Shown here in pieces: positions 1 through 7,122 of a stretch of 46,598 bases of DNA. Below the pieces are notes generated by a model, which saw nothing but the letters and a program-made list of their open reading frames with translations, was not told where the DNA came from and ran no database searches. The stretch spans positions 1 through 46,598 of the forward strand of contig NZ_JOCQ01000064.1 of NCBI RefSeq assembly GCF_000720725.1, read 5' to 3'. How positions within the stretch are numbered: position 1 is the stretch's first letter; every line of letters begins with the position of its first letter. The DNA is from Streptomyces rimosus subsp. rimosus. Its GTDB lineage: Bacteria > Actinomycetota > Actinomycetes > Streptomycetales > Streptomycetaceae. The position numbers were made by a program, and so were the translations under genes.

Positions 1-81
1 CGACGAGTCGACGTGATGTGGGCACTCCTGCGCGACAACAGAGTCTTCACCTTCGCCCCGCCGGTCGCGCAGGCAGCTTGA
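1..81 (+). CDS. IS110-family transposase, C-terminal end (partial)
   Basis: An open frame enters at base 1 and ends at TGA 79-81, giving 26 residues that finish in APPVAQAA. The stretch VDVMWALLRDNRVFTFAPP looks like the conserved tail of actinomycete IS110-family (DEDD) transposases, where a VDV-x-WALLRD motif closes the C-terminal domain. The rest of the gene lies upstream of the window, so neither start nor catalytic residues are visible. The short stop-to-element-end distance fits IS110 elements, which lack terminal inverted repeats. The family call rests on tail similarity alone. Confidence 0.6.
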   Translation, partial: RRVDVMWALLRDNRVFTFAPPVAQAA

Positions 82-105
82 CGCAGTCATTGAAACTCCG
101 GGGCG
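1..105 (+). mobile_element. Right end of an IS110-type insertion sequence
   Basis: The transposase tail is followed by about 20 bases containing CATTGAAACTCC, which resembles the short 3' flank of actinomycete IS110 elements. Immediately beyond it, on the opposite strand, homology to a DUF6192-type protein stops near base 107-110. The element boundary is therefore placed at about 98-106. IS110 elements make no target duplication and have no terminal inverted repeats, so the exact edge cannot be fixed from this side alone. Confidence 0.5.
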
Positions 106-106
106 C

Positions 107-256
107 GGAGCCGCCCACCGGACGCATCGGTTCGATCTCCAACGCCGCGTCCCCCACCGCGAACTGCGCGCGGCCGATCAGCGTGACCTGCTCGCGGGAC
201 GTGGCGACGAGCTGGTCGTAGCGTTCCCGCGTGACGTTTCCGATCCGCTCCGACAC
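107..256 (-). pseudogene. DUF6192-like gene, 5' fragment cut by the insertion sequence
   Basis: Reading leftwards from ATG at 256, the first 49 residues (MSERIGNVTRERYDQL, then FAVGDAALEIEPMRPVGG) match my recollection of the N-terminus of DUF6192, a plasmid- or phage-associated Streptomyces protein family with a helix-turn-helix-like middle. After Gly49 the sequence becomes unrelated and runs into the IS110 tail, so at least two thirds of the gene is missing. The reading frame stays open to 47 but that part is insertion-sequence DNA. The simplest explanation is that the element inserted into, or deleted into, this gene. Confidence 0.5.
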
Positions 257-384
257 GAGGGCACCGCCTCACTCCGGGCGGGCCCGACCACCCACCGTGG
301 TCGATCAGGAGACTCACCGCCCAGGCCACCGTCAGCGTGACGCCGCCGCCGGTGCGGTGGGGCAGACCCTTTTGCGTCGTTCCG

Positions 385-747
385 TTACGGCGTCTCCGTG
401 ACGCCCTTCCGTGACGCCTCACGCGCCCGCCAGGCCCGCACCCGGCACCGCCGCGAGCAGTACACCGCCGACCGCTGACGCTCCACCCCCACCGTCCAGC
501 GCCGCCCGCACACCGGGCACTCGGCCTCCTCGCCCCGCTGGATCGCCGCCGTCCGCCGCCGGGTCTGCTCAAGCTCCCGCCACCGCCGCTGCCTGCACCG
601 CCCCGAGCAGAACACCGCATCCCGCGCCTTCGACTCCGGCAGCGGATCACCACACGCCCGGCAGTACCGACGAACACCTGTCCGCGTCGCCACCCCCCCG
701 ATCGTCCAACCGGACGGACGACCTGGCCAGCGTTCAAAAACACTCAC
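385..747 (-). CDS. Small double zinc-ribbon protein
   Basis: The 120-residue basic protein carries two Cys-rich modules: CRACGDPLP with FCSGRCRQRRWRE (about residues 29-57), and CPVCGRRW with YCSRRCRVRAWR (about 77-108). Each offers a CxxC plus CxxxC set able to hold one zinc, followed by an Arg/Trp-rich helix, the layout of short actinomycete and phage zinc-ribbon proteins that may bind nucleic acid. The first possible start is GTG 747, overlapping the stop of the upstream gene (744-746). The Met-less N-terminus before Cys29 looks unconserved, so a later start is possible. Function unknown. The gene seems intact while its upstream neighbour is cut off exactly here. Confidence 0.6.
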   Translation of the reverse strand: MSVFERWPGRPSGWTIGGVATRTGVRRYCRACGDPLPESKARDAVFCSGRCRQRRWRELEQTRRRTAAIQRGEEAECPVCGRRWTVGVERQRSAVYCSRRCRVRAWRAREASRKGVTETP

Positions 748-760
748 TCAAAGGTGAGTG
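741..760. repeat. Perfect 7-bp inverted repeat at a gene junction
   Basis: CACTCAC (741-747) and GTGAGTG (754-760) are exact inverted copies around a 6-base loop. The structure covers both the stop of the truncated RNA-ligase gene (744-746) and the GTG start of the zinc-ribbon gene (747). It could be a recombination scar, a protein-binding site or a small hairpin that affects coupled translation. Confidence 0.5.
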
Positions 761-1037
761 TGAAAGCGTCGTGCCCGGCGAAGAGACCGGTCAATTCGCG
801 GTCGGTGACGGTATCGATACGGCTCTCGTGTAGAAACGGGTACAGCACGGTCACGTGTGCAGGGAACCCGGCCCGGACCAGCGGATCAGCTTCGGGAACC
901 TTGATGGTGAACGCGGTATCGCCCGGAACGTCCGGCCATCCCGATTCCGATTCCGAGGCCGTGGACTCGCCCTCGTACGCGCCCTCGCCCTCGTTCGCGC
1001 CTTCGGCGGCATCTTCGTCTGCGTACATCCACGCCAT
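744..1037 (-). pseudogene. 2'-5' RNA ligase-like protein, truncated after the first half
   Basis: From ATG 1037 (an in-frame ATG also exists at 1136) the frame encodes 97 residues: an acidic, Glu/Ser-rich stretch, then the N-terminal half of a 2H-phosphoesterase of the 2'-5' RNA ligase type, with FTIKVPEADPLV and the first catalytic HxT motif in AHVTVLYPF. The second HxT half is absent: the frame stops at 744-746 after FTLTFE. Family members normally have about 170 residues, so this is a half-gene that probably cannot act. The break coincides with the inverted repeat 741-760 and the start of the zinc-ribbon gene. Confidence 0.6.
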
Positions 1038-1147
1038 GATCGCATCGGCGGGGCGGAAGGGTGGAGCCGGAGGCCGCCAGGAGTCCGCAGCTTCGGAGCG
1101 TACCCTCAGCCCATGATGTGCACTATGTGTTCCCACCTGGCGGTCCT

Positions 1148-1717
1148 GTGAACGGCTGGTGGCCCTACCTGGAGGAACGCACCCGGCGGGAGATCGACGC
1201 GCACGTTCTGCGCGACCGTCGACTGATGGCGGTCAAGGCCGTGTGGGAGGCGCTGAGCCCGTTGGAGTTGGGGCCGCACGCGGCTGAGCAGGTGGTCCAC
1301 GCACGCTACGAGGCCCTCGGCGACCGCGTGCACTTCAGCCCGCCCGACCCGCTCGACGTCCCCGCACTCGCGGCCCGTGCCGCGGCTCTCCCGGGCCCGG
1401 TGGCCGCCATCGAGGCTCTGTGGGACGGCGACACCGTTCACGACTGGTTCGTACTCCTCGTCGCAGTCCTGGACCACCCGGCCGGCGAAGCGCGCCTGGC
1501 AACCGTCCACCACCGCCCTGGCGGCCCCGCACCAGGCACCACCGCCGCCGAGGCAGGCCGGAGCCTGGCCGACTCCCTCAGGGTGCCGTTCCACTTCGCC
1601 TCTCCGGATACTCCGGACGATGAGGCGCCGCGCTGGCGAACCGTCCCGCGTATTCACTCGCTGAGCATGAGCAGTGTCCAGACGACAGCGGCCTCCGGGG
1701 AACCCAACTGCTCGTAG
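1148..1717 (+). CDS. Hypothetical protein
   Basis: 189 residues from GTG 1148 (VNGWWPYLEERTRREID). The frame is open upstream to 1061, but that part is low-complexity and overlaps the opposite gene, so the GTG before the first well-ordered helix is preferred. The protein is mixed alpha/beta and soluble, with no signal peptide or membrane segment and no motif I recognise. The last 20-odd residues read through the decayed remnant on the other strand (1654-1900), so the native C-terminus may have been altered. Confidence 0.6.
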   Translation: MNGWWPYLEERTRREIDAHVLRDRRLMAVKAVWEALSPLELGPHAAEQVVHARYEALGDRVHFSPPDPLDVPALAARAAALPGPVAAIEALWDGDTVHDWFVLLVAVLDHPAGEARLATVHHRPGGPAPGTTAAEAGRSLADSLRVPFHFASPDTPDDEAPRWRTVPRIHSLSMSSVQTTAASGEPNCS

Positions 1718-1900
1718 ACCGCAAGCACGTCCTGCCGGCAGGCACGAGCGCGATCGGGGTGTCCGGTGTGCCGCAGGGCGCGGCCCAGGGTGTCGACGGC
1801 GTCGGCGCGGACCCAGCTGTTGCGATGCTCTGCGAGGTGGCAAGGGCTCGCTCGACGAAGCCGTACCAGCGGTCACGCCATTCCCCTGCCCCGAACTGGG
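1654..1900 (-). pseudogene. C-terminal remnant of a TPR/AfsR-like regulator
   Basis: On the minus strand FGAGEWRDRWYGFVERALA is read in one frame (about 1895-1845). The continuation HRNSWVRADAVDTLGRAL ... HPDRARACRQDVLAVYEQLG ... AAVVWTLLMLSE is read in another frame, ending at TGA 1654-1656. This alternation of paired helices with LG and Y-LG signatures is typical of tetratricopeptide tails of AfsR/SARP-like regulators. The frame change near 1840-1845 and the missing upstream part show it is dead. Nothing similar is seen above 1900. Confidence 0.55.
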
Positions 1901-2156
1901 CCGGCCTCAAGCTGACTCGGCGCAAGCATCGACTTTGCGGAAGTAAAGTACTTGCGTCCGTCCGACGCTGTCCGCAATGGCCTCGCCGCTCTCGATGCCC
2001 GCAAAGGATCACTCGCGCGTCGTACCCGCTCACCCGTGTGTCATGTTCGCGATCAGATCATCTAGGATCGGCGCGCCGTCCGTCGGCCGACGTGGCGGCG
2101 CGGCGCGCCGAACGGGGGTGCGCCCGGCATCGGCGTGAACGACAAGGAGAAGCAAG

Positions 2157-2498
2157 GTGCGTCAAGGCCTGATGGGTAAGGGGATCGCTACGGCGGTCGC
2201 GACGGCCGCGCTGTTCGGCGGTGCCGTGGTCACCGCGCCGACCGCGAGCGCGGTCACCCACCCGAAGTGCAACCTCGACGAGCCCGACGCGAACTACTAC
2301 AAGATCAGGGGCAGCGGCGTGAACTTCCGTACGGGCCCCAGCACGAAGTCCAAGTCGCTCGGCCAGCTGAGCAAGGGCACCAAGTTCACGTACTACTGCA
2401 CCAAGACGTACCCCGAGGTGTGGTGGTACGGCAAAGTGACCTCCGGCTCGCACAAGGGCCAGAAGGGCTGGGTCCGGTCCGACTACGTGACGTACTGA
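2157..2498 (+). CDS. Secreted SH3-domain protein
   Basis: 113 residues from GTG 2157, preceded by AAGGAG at 2144-2149. Residues 1-33 form a Sec signal peptide (basic start, hydrophobic GIATAVATAALFGGAVV, cleavage after ASA). The mature part is one bacterial SH3-type fold: NFRTGPSTKSKSLGQLSKG, then WWYGKV and GWVRSDYV. Such domains usually bind cell-wall peptides, but there is no catalytic domain, so it may be an extracellular binding or regulatory protein. Two Cys residues could form a disulfide. The gene appears single, with an A+T-richer stretch around 2040-2070 as the likely promoter region. Confidence 0.8.
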   Translation: MRQGLMGKGIATAVATAALFGGAVVTAPTASAVTHPKCNLDEPDANYYKIRGSGVNFRTGPSTKSKSLGQLSKGTKFTYYCTKTYPEVWWYGKVTSGSHKGQKGWVRSDYVTY

Positions 2499-2545
2499 CG
2501 GCGCGCGCTGCGGGTGGAGCGACCGGCAACCGTAGGGTCTGACCA

Positions 2546-2800
2546 ATGGGAATAGCTTTCGCAATCTTGTACGTGCTGGTCGGGGTGCTCGTGCTGTTCG
2601 ACGTCGGAGGGTTCATCACCCGGCGATGTGAACGGATACAGAGCAAGGCTGCCGAGCGCCATAGCGAGATGATGGCGCGATACGGGCGCTTGCAGACGAC
2701 TTACGTGGCGGGACCATTGGCCCAGCCGGCCGTTCTCCGCGCATTGAGTCTTCCTTTGATCGCGTTGGGCGCGCTGCTCCTTTTGCTGCACTTCGGCTGA
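2546..2800 (+). CDS. Small membrane protein
   Basis: 84 residues from ATG 2546. Two hydrophobic segments (about residues 3-24 and 62-82) flank a charged 35-residue loop containing RRCERIQSKAAERHSEMM. No recognised family. It lies 47 bases after the SH3 gene on the same strand and is followed by a strong terminator, so the two may share a transcript. Codon usage is a little less biased than in its neighbours. Confidence 0.6.
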   Translation: MGIAFAILYVLVGVLVLFDVGGFITRRCERIQSKAAERHSEMMARYGRLQTTYVAGPLAQPAVLRALSLPLIALGALLLLLHFG

Positions 2801-2820
2801 CGTACAGCAATCCGGTACTT

Positions 2821-2854
2821 CGGGGCCTGCGGCGGTTCCCCGCCGCAGGCCCCG
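2821..2854 (+). terminator. Strong intrinsic hairpin terminator
   Basis: A perfect 15-bp stem (2821-2835 with 2840-2854) closes a TTCC loop, 20 bases after the membrane-protein stop. As is usual in Streptomyces there is no long U tract. Confidence 0.85.
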
Positions 2855-3091
2855 ATCCGTCGGTGCCCGGCTGCCGAAAGGCGCACTCCCGTCGAATGAC
2901 ATGCGTGGTCCGGATATCCCGCAATCACCGCCGCTTCGCAGCTCGGTGGCCTCTTCGCGGCGTAGGCGGGAGTGTTGGCGGGATCCCGTTGAGGAGTGTC
3001 ACTTCAGCCACTGGGAGGCGCCGTCGGGAGGCGGTTACGTTCGGGGCACACCCGGCACAGACCGGGCTCCTCCCTGGCGAAAGGTCCCTCC

Positions 3092-3781
3092 ATGCACGCT
3101 CAAATCGTCTTGTTCGACGGCTTCGACCTGCTCGATGTCATCGCTCCCTACGAGGTGCTGAGCGCCGGCGGCGCCGCCTCCTCGGGCGCGGTGAGCGTGG
3201 AACTGGTCTCCGCCGAGGGACCGCGCGAGGTGGTCAGCGGCACCGGTGGGACGGCGCTCCGCGCCACGGCCGCACTCGACCCCGGGCGCCCCGGCCTGAT
3301 CGTGGTCCCCGGCGCGGCGGGCCGCATCGGAGGCCCCGACGAGGTCCCTGATCACGACGCGGGAGCCGGACCGGGGCAGCAGGACGACACCATCCCCGTA
3401 CTGCTGGGCCGCACTCTGACCACCGAACTGCCCGCACTGCTGCGGGCCGCGATGGAGAACCCCGAGGTCACGGTCAGCGCCGTCTGCGGGGGCTCACTCG
3501 TCCTGGCCATGGCGGGCCTGTTGGAGGGGCGCCACGCCACCACCCACCACATGGGCCTGGACATGCTCGACGCCACCGGCGTCCACGCGGTGAGCGCCCG
3601 CGTCGTCGACGACGGCGATCTCGTCACCGGCGCCGGTGTCACCAGCGGCCTCGACCTGGGGCTGTATCTGCTGGAGCGGGAAGTGGGCCCCCGTATAGCC
3701 CACGCCGTCGAGGAACTCTTCGCCCATGAGCGCCGCGGCACCGTCTGGCGGAACAAGGGACCGGAGCCCGTTCGGTTCTGA
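3092..3781 (+). CDS. DJ-1/PfpI-family protein
   Basis: 229 residues from ATG 3092 (MHAQIVLFDGFDLLDV). The class I glutamine-amidotransferase-like fold of DJ-1/PfpI is clear: an opening beta strand with the GFDLLDVIAPYEVLS motif, and the nucleophile elbow SAVCGGSLVLA with its reactive Cys near residue 132, followed by ATTHHM. This pattern is closest to isonitrile-hydratase-like proteins and the sensor domains of GlxA-type AraC regulators, but no DNA-binding domain follows. The insert between residues 85 and 110 is polar and Gln/Asp-rich. Substrate unknown. The small gene at 3863 lies 81 bases downstream and is probably co-transcribed. Confidence 0.8.
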   Translation: MHAQIVLFDGFDLLDVIAPYEVLSAGGAASSGAVSVELVSAEGPREVVSGTGGTALRATAALDPGRPGLIVVPGAAGRIGGPDEVPDHDAGAGPGQQDDTIPVLLGRTLTTELPALLRAAMENPEVTVSAVCGGSLVLAMAGLLEGRHATTHHMGLDMLDATGVHAVSARVVDDGDLVTGAGVTSGLDLGLYLLEREVGPRIAHAVEELFAHERRGTVWRNKGPEPVRF

Positions 3782-3862
3782 CAGAAATGCCCTCTCCTTT
3801 TCCTCCTTTTGTCCTCGTGCTGCCCACTCGCACCACCACACACCGTTAGGAAGAACAGCACC

Positions 3863-4183
3863 ATGACCGTTGAAGGCACCTGGGATCTGTCCATGTCCAC
3901 CCCCATCGGCAAGATCAAGGCCGTGGCCGAGTTCCGACGCGAGGACGGTCTCCTCGTCGGGACCGCCCGTGGGGCGGGGGAGGAAGTCCCGCTCAGCCAT
4001 GTCGTTTTCGACGGCGACCGGCTCACGTGGAAGCAGTCCATCACCAAGCCCATACGGCTGAACCTGGCCTTCGCCGTGACCGTCGACGGCGACACCCTGA
4101 CCGGAACCTCCAAGGCGGGGCGCCTCCCGGCCTCGAAGGTGACCGGCGAGCGCCGCGCAGTCCCGGCGGGTACGCAGAACTGA
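3863..4183 (+). CDS. Small hypothetical beta-rich protein
   Basis: 106 residues from ATG 3863, with AGGAAGAA at 3848-3855 as ribosome binding site. The sequence alternates short strands with turns (GTWDLSMSTPIGKIKA, RLTWKQSITKPIRLNLAF, TVDGDTLTGTSKAG), which suggests a small beta-barrel or lipocalin-like fold. There is no signal peptide or Cys. I know similar actinomycete hypothetical proteins but no assigned function. Its position downstream of the DJ-1/PfpI gene suggests a shared role, which is inference. Confidence 0.7.
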   Translation: MTVEGTWDLSMSTPIGKIKAVAEFRREDGLLVGTARGAGEEVPLSHVVFDGDRLTWKQSITKPIRLNLAFAVTVDGDTLTGTSKAGRLPASKVTGERRAVPAGTQN

Positions 4184-4229
4184 GGAAGGGGCGGCGGTCG
4201 CGGCCGGACGCTCACGAAGTGGGCGGTGG

Positions 4230-4628
4230 TTACAGGACGGCGTCTGTCCGCAGTGGTCCGGCGGTGATGCGCAGCGTCTTGACGCGCGGCGGTTCTTGCC
4301 GGTCGAGGTAGTAGATGTGCATGAACGGGGCACGTACGACGGTGCCGGGGTCGGTCTTCTCGGCCATGGTGGCCTCGCCGCGCAGGAAGCAGACACCGTC
4401 CGCTGTGGTCCAGGATTCGAGAACTTCATGGGTGATGTGCAGTGGCTCGTCGATTTTGACGAAGAACGCCTTGATGGCCTGGACCCCGACCACATGGGCG
4501 GTTCCGAAGAACATCTCGGTCTCGTCGGTCAGGTGCGCGAACCCTTCGCCGAAGGACAGGGTGTCGATCTCGCGCATGATCTGCAGCACCCACTCCGGGG
4601 TTGCGGTCGGGGTGGCGGTGTGGGGCAT
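4230..4628 (-). CDS. NTF2/SnoaL-like protein
   Basis: 132 residues from ATG 4628, preceded by AAAGGAA. The N-terminal helix WVLQIMREIDTLSFGEGFAHL is followed by FGTAHVVGVQAIKAFF and strand pairs ending APFMHIYYLDRQ, the cone-shaped NTF2 fold found in SnoaL-type cyclases, ketosteroid isomerases and many uncharacterised proteins. I see no clear catalytic Asp/His pair. It lies 101 bases downstream of the HxlR regulator gene on the same strand, so it is a plausible regulated target. Ligand unknown. Confidence 0.75.
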   Translation of the reverse strand: MPHTATPTATPEWVLQIMREIDTLSFGEGFAHLTDETEMFFGTAHVVGVQAIKAFFVKIDEPLHITHEVLESWTTADGVCFLRGEATMAEKTDPGTVVRAPFMHIYYLDRQEPPRVKTLRITAGPLRTDAVL

Positions 4629-4729
4629 GGCGCGTTCCTTTCGGGCTGCGGGGCGGGGAGGCGGCGCGTACGGCGTTGATCTCGTCCGGATCTCCCGGGC
4701 GGTGATCAGGCCGAGCGAGGGCGGCGGGC

Positions 4730-5185
4730 TCAGCGGCCCGCTTCGGTGTCGAGCGGCACGAGAGCGGACGCCTCGATGGGCTGGTGACAGCTGCTGCATG
4801 CGAGGTACGGCTCGGTCCTGTCCCCGCATGCGGTGTGAAGCAACGGCCGGCCGTCGAGTTCCTGACCGCCCGCCCGGACCTCCGCCCAGCGGGTGACCGC
4901 CACGACGGCCGGGACGACCAACTCACGCGCTGCCACGGTGAGCCGGTATTCGTACCAGGGCTTGTCGGAGCGGTACGCACGCTTTTCCAGCAACCCCAGT
5001 TCGGTCAGGTCGTTCAGCCGCGCGGTGAGGATGTTCGCCGAGATCCCCAGCGCGCGTTTGAGCTCGCCGAATCGGTGCACGCCGAAGAAGATCTCTCGCA
5101 GGATCCGGTAGTTCCAGCGCTCGGAGATCGCGGCCAGAAAGGCCTGCCCGTGCTGGAAGGTGGGGCGCTTGTCGCTGTTGGCCAC
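4730..5185 (-). CDS. HxlR-family winged-helix regulator with Cys-rich tail
   Basis: 151 residues from GTG 5185, chosen because GAAGGG sits six bases before it; GTG 5212 is also in frame. The HxlR domain covers residues 10-100: ERWNYRILREIFFGVHRFGELKRALG, then ILTARLNDLTELGLLEKRAY and the wing YEYRLT. Members usually sense aldehydes or redox stress and regulate nearby genes. The C-terminus is unusual: HTACGDRTEPYLACSSCHQP supplies three Cys and two His that could bind a metal or form a redox switch. The downstream NTF2-like gene is the likely target. Confidence 0.85.
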   Translation of the reverse strand: MANSDKRPTFQHGQAFLAAISERWNYRILREIFFGVHRFGELKRALGISANILTARLNDLTELGLLEKRAYRSDKPWYEYRLTVAARELVVPAVVAVTRWAEVRAGGQELDGRPLLHTACGDRTEPYLACSSCHQPIEASALVPLDTEAGR

Positions 5186-5209
5186 GGTGGACCCTTCATG
5201 GTTGCGATT

Positions 5210-5220
5210 CACTACTAGTG
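5210..5220. promoter_or_regulatory. Candidate HxlR operator (short palindrome)
   Basis: CACTACTAGTG is a perfect 5-bp inverted repeat around one base, about 25 bases upstream of the regulator start and in the 279-base divergent gap before the RTX gene. Autoregulation is inferred from position only. Confidence 0.4.
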
Positions 5221-5464
5221 CGAGTTTAGAACCATAGAGATGTCATCGCGTTTGACGCGGTGAAAGAGGAGCGCGCGGGCTCCGTCCCGTCCCGCCCACT
5301 GGCGCTGCCGCAGGAATCGCCGCCCGCATGGACGGCCATGCCCCAGCCACCGCCCGGCCCGCCGAAGTTCACGCTCGACGCCACAACGCCCTCCTCGGCC
5401 CCCTGGTCCAACCAAGTGACCGCGAGCACCACGGCACACCGACGTCCCGAAGGGCCACCTCCGT

Positions 5465-6322
5465 ATGCGCACCTACAGCACCGTCGCTGCCACCGCCTCC
5501 CTCGCCCTCACTCTCGCCCTCGGCTCAAGCGTCCTCACAGCGCCGACCGCCCAGGCAGCCTCACAGACCACTACGGCCACTGTCGTGCACGAGAACGGCG
5601 GCGAACTCACGTACAGGGCCGCCTCCGGCCAGCAGAACAGGCTGACGGTCGACGAAGAGATCGAGCACCGCGGCGAGTTCGACTCGTACTACGTCCTCAC
5701 CTTCCGCGACCGGTACGACATCGCCATCGACGCGAACGCGGCGAACGCGGACGAGTGCAGGTACCCCGCGCAGGGGGACCACACCGCCGTACGCTGCGCG
5801 GTCAAGATCCCGGAGAACTCGGACGACTCGGACACCTACGGCATCGACCTCGGCGACCGGGACGACACCGTGACGCTCGAACCGGGCAGCAGCGCATGGG
5901 CCCGGGTCCACGGCGGCAAGGGCAACGACGTGCTCAACGGGTCTCCGGGAGCCATGCTGCACGGCGACGAAGGTGACGACCGCCTCGACGGCGGCGATGG
6001 ACCGTTCGGCTTCGGCTCCTACGGCGGCCCGGGGAACGACACCCTCACCCACTGCGGGCAGGACTGCTACGGCGGCGCCGGCAACGACTCCCTGACCGGT
6101 ACGGACGAGGAGAACAACCTGCACGGCGACGACGGCAACGACGTCCTGCACGGCCGGGGCGGCGCCGACGTCCTCTACGGCGGCAAGGGCAACGACCGCC
6201 TGTACGGCGAGGCGGGCGACGACACGCTCTGGGGCAACAGCGGTGACGACGTCCTGTGGGGCGGACCGGGCACCGACAAGCTCTCCGGGGGCCCCGGACG
6301 CAACGAGGTACATCAGGACTGA
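5465..6322 (+). CDS. Secreted RTX-type calcium-binding-repeat protein
   Basis: 285 residues from ATG 5465. A Sec signal peptide (residues 1-32, ending TAQAA) leads to a beta-rich N-terminal region, then from about residue 145 a run of nonapeptide-like repeats: GGKGNDVLNG, GDEGDDRLDG, GGAGNDSLTG, GDDGNDVLHG, GGKGNDRLYG, GEAGDDTLWG, GGPGTDKLSG. These GGxGxDxL units form the calcium-binding beta-roll of hemolysin-type proteins. There is no protease or lipase domain and no type I export system nearby; the signal peptide indicates Sec export. One repeat is interrupted by THCGQDCYGG, with a Cys pair likely disulfide-bonded. Role probably extracellular adhesion or matrix. Confidence 0.85.
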   Translation: MRTYSTVAATASLALTLALGSSVLTAPTAQAASQTTTATVVHENGGELTYRAASGQQNRLTVDEEIEHRGEFDSYYVLTFRDRYDIAIDANAANADECRYPAQGDHTAVRCAVKIPENSDDSDTYGIDLGDRDDTVTLEPGSSAWARVHGGKGNDVLNGSPGAMLHGDEGDDRLDGGDGPFGFGSYGGPGNDTLTHCGQDCYGGAGNDSLTGTDEENNLHGDDGNDVLHGRGGADVLYGGKGNDRLYGEAGDDTLWGNSGDDVLWGGPGTDKLSGGPGRNEVHQD

Positions 6323-6352
6323 GCGGGGAGGAAAGCCCGGGGCGGGTGTGGA

Positions 6353-6401
6353 GCCGGGGATGAGCGGGGGTCTGGCCTCCGGCCTACCCGCCACCCCCGG
6401 C
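6353..6401. terminator. Imperfect hairpin between convergent genes
   Basis: Arms at 6353-6368 and 6387-6401 pair with about 13 G-C rich base pairs and one or two bulges. The hairpin lies between the ends of the RTX and GXWXG genes and could serve both strands. Confidence 0.5.
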
Positions 6402-6415
6402 CGCCCGCGACGCCG

Positions 6416-6958
6416 TCATGGGCGCGGCACCGCGGATATGCGGGTGAGGTGGAAGTAGAAGTCCGCGGGAGCGCCCTTCTTGGCCATCACCCCCAGCAGC
6501 ACGTCGTCGGTGAGCCGGCGGAAGTGGTCGATCACGGGCAGCTGGTCATAGACCATCGCCGTGGACTGCTTGCCGCGGTAGACGACCTCGTGCAGCGTCG
6601 CGAGCCCCATCTCCTCGTACGAGTAGACGGCGCCGCTCTCGTCGCGGCACAGCAGCGGCTCCACGTGATCGGCGTCGATGAACCGCTTGCCGTACCACCG
6701 CATCTTCGCCAGCAGCTCGGCGTTCTCGCTGGTGTGCTCGAACCCGCCGCCCTGCCAGGTGCCGGTGAGGACGCCGACATCGACCGGCTCAAGGCGGTCG
6801 AAGAGTTCGGCCAGCTTCGCGTTGGCGTATGCCCCTCCGGACGCGATGGTGTCCAGAACGTCGCGCACGTCCGAAACTTCACGCACGTCTCGCGCTTCGT
6901 GCGCGTCCTGCGCGTCCTGCGCGTCCTGTGCTTCGTGTACTTCCTGCTCGGCGCCCAT
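6416..6958 (-). CDS. GXWXG / DUF4334-domain protein
   Basis: 180 residues from ATG 6958, with GGAGG upstream. After a Glu/Asp/Ala-rich leader the GXWXG motif appears (VDVGVLTGTWQGGGFEH, about residues 82-98), followed by the DUF4334 part with WYGKRF, VYSYEEMGLATLHEVVYRGKQSTAMVYD, PVIDHFRR and the C-terminal FYFHLTR. This two-part family is common in actinobacteria and fungi and of unknown function. The leader contains a tandem Gln-Asp-Ala repeat coded by 9-base units around 6900-6935, a likely slippage site. The gene ends against the RTX gene. Confidence 0.8.
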   Translation of the reverse strand: MGAEQEVHEAQDAQDAQDAHEARDVREVSDVRDVLDTIASGGAYANAKLAELFDRLEPVDVGVLTGTWQGGGFEHTSENAELLAKMRWYGKRFIDADHVEPLLCRDESGAVYSYEEMGLATLHEVVYRGKQSTAMVYDQLPVIDHFRRLTDDVLLGVMAKKGAPADFYFHLTRISAVPRP

Positions 6959-7087
6959 GGGCGGACCTCCCTCGGTCGGGGTCGGGGCGGACGGAGTGTG
7001 CTCGGCGCCGCCCGCCGCACCGTACCCGGCCGCCGTGAGCGGAGCCAGGGCGAATGGCCGAGAGTCCCGGCCCGCCCTCGGCCCTCG

Positions 7088-7116
7088 TTGCATGAGCATG
7101 CGGAATGACGCATACT
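7088..7116 (+). promoter_or_regulatory. argG promoter, probably leaderless
   Basis: TTGCAT (7088-7093) and CATACT (7111-7116) are separated by exactly 17 bases, and the ATG follows six bases after the -10. Transcription would start at or next to the start codon, and no Shine-Dalgarno is present. The -35 overlaps GCATGAGCATGC, a palindromic element compatible with an ArgR-type box; repression by arginine is inference. Confidence 0.5.
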
Positions 7117-7122
7117 CTTCCT

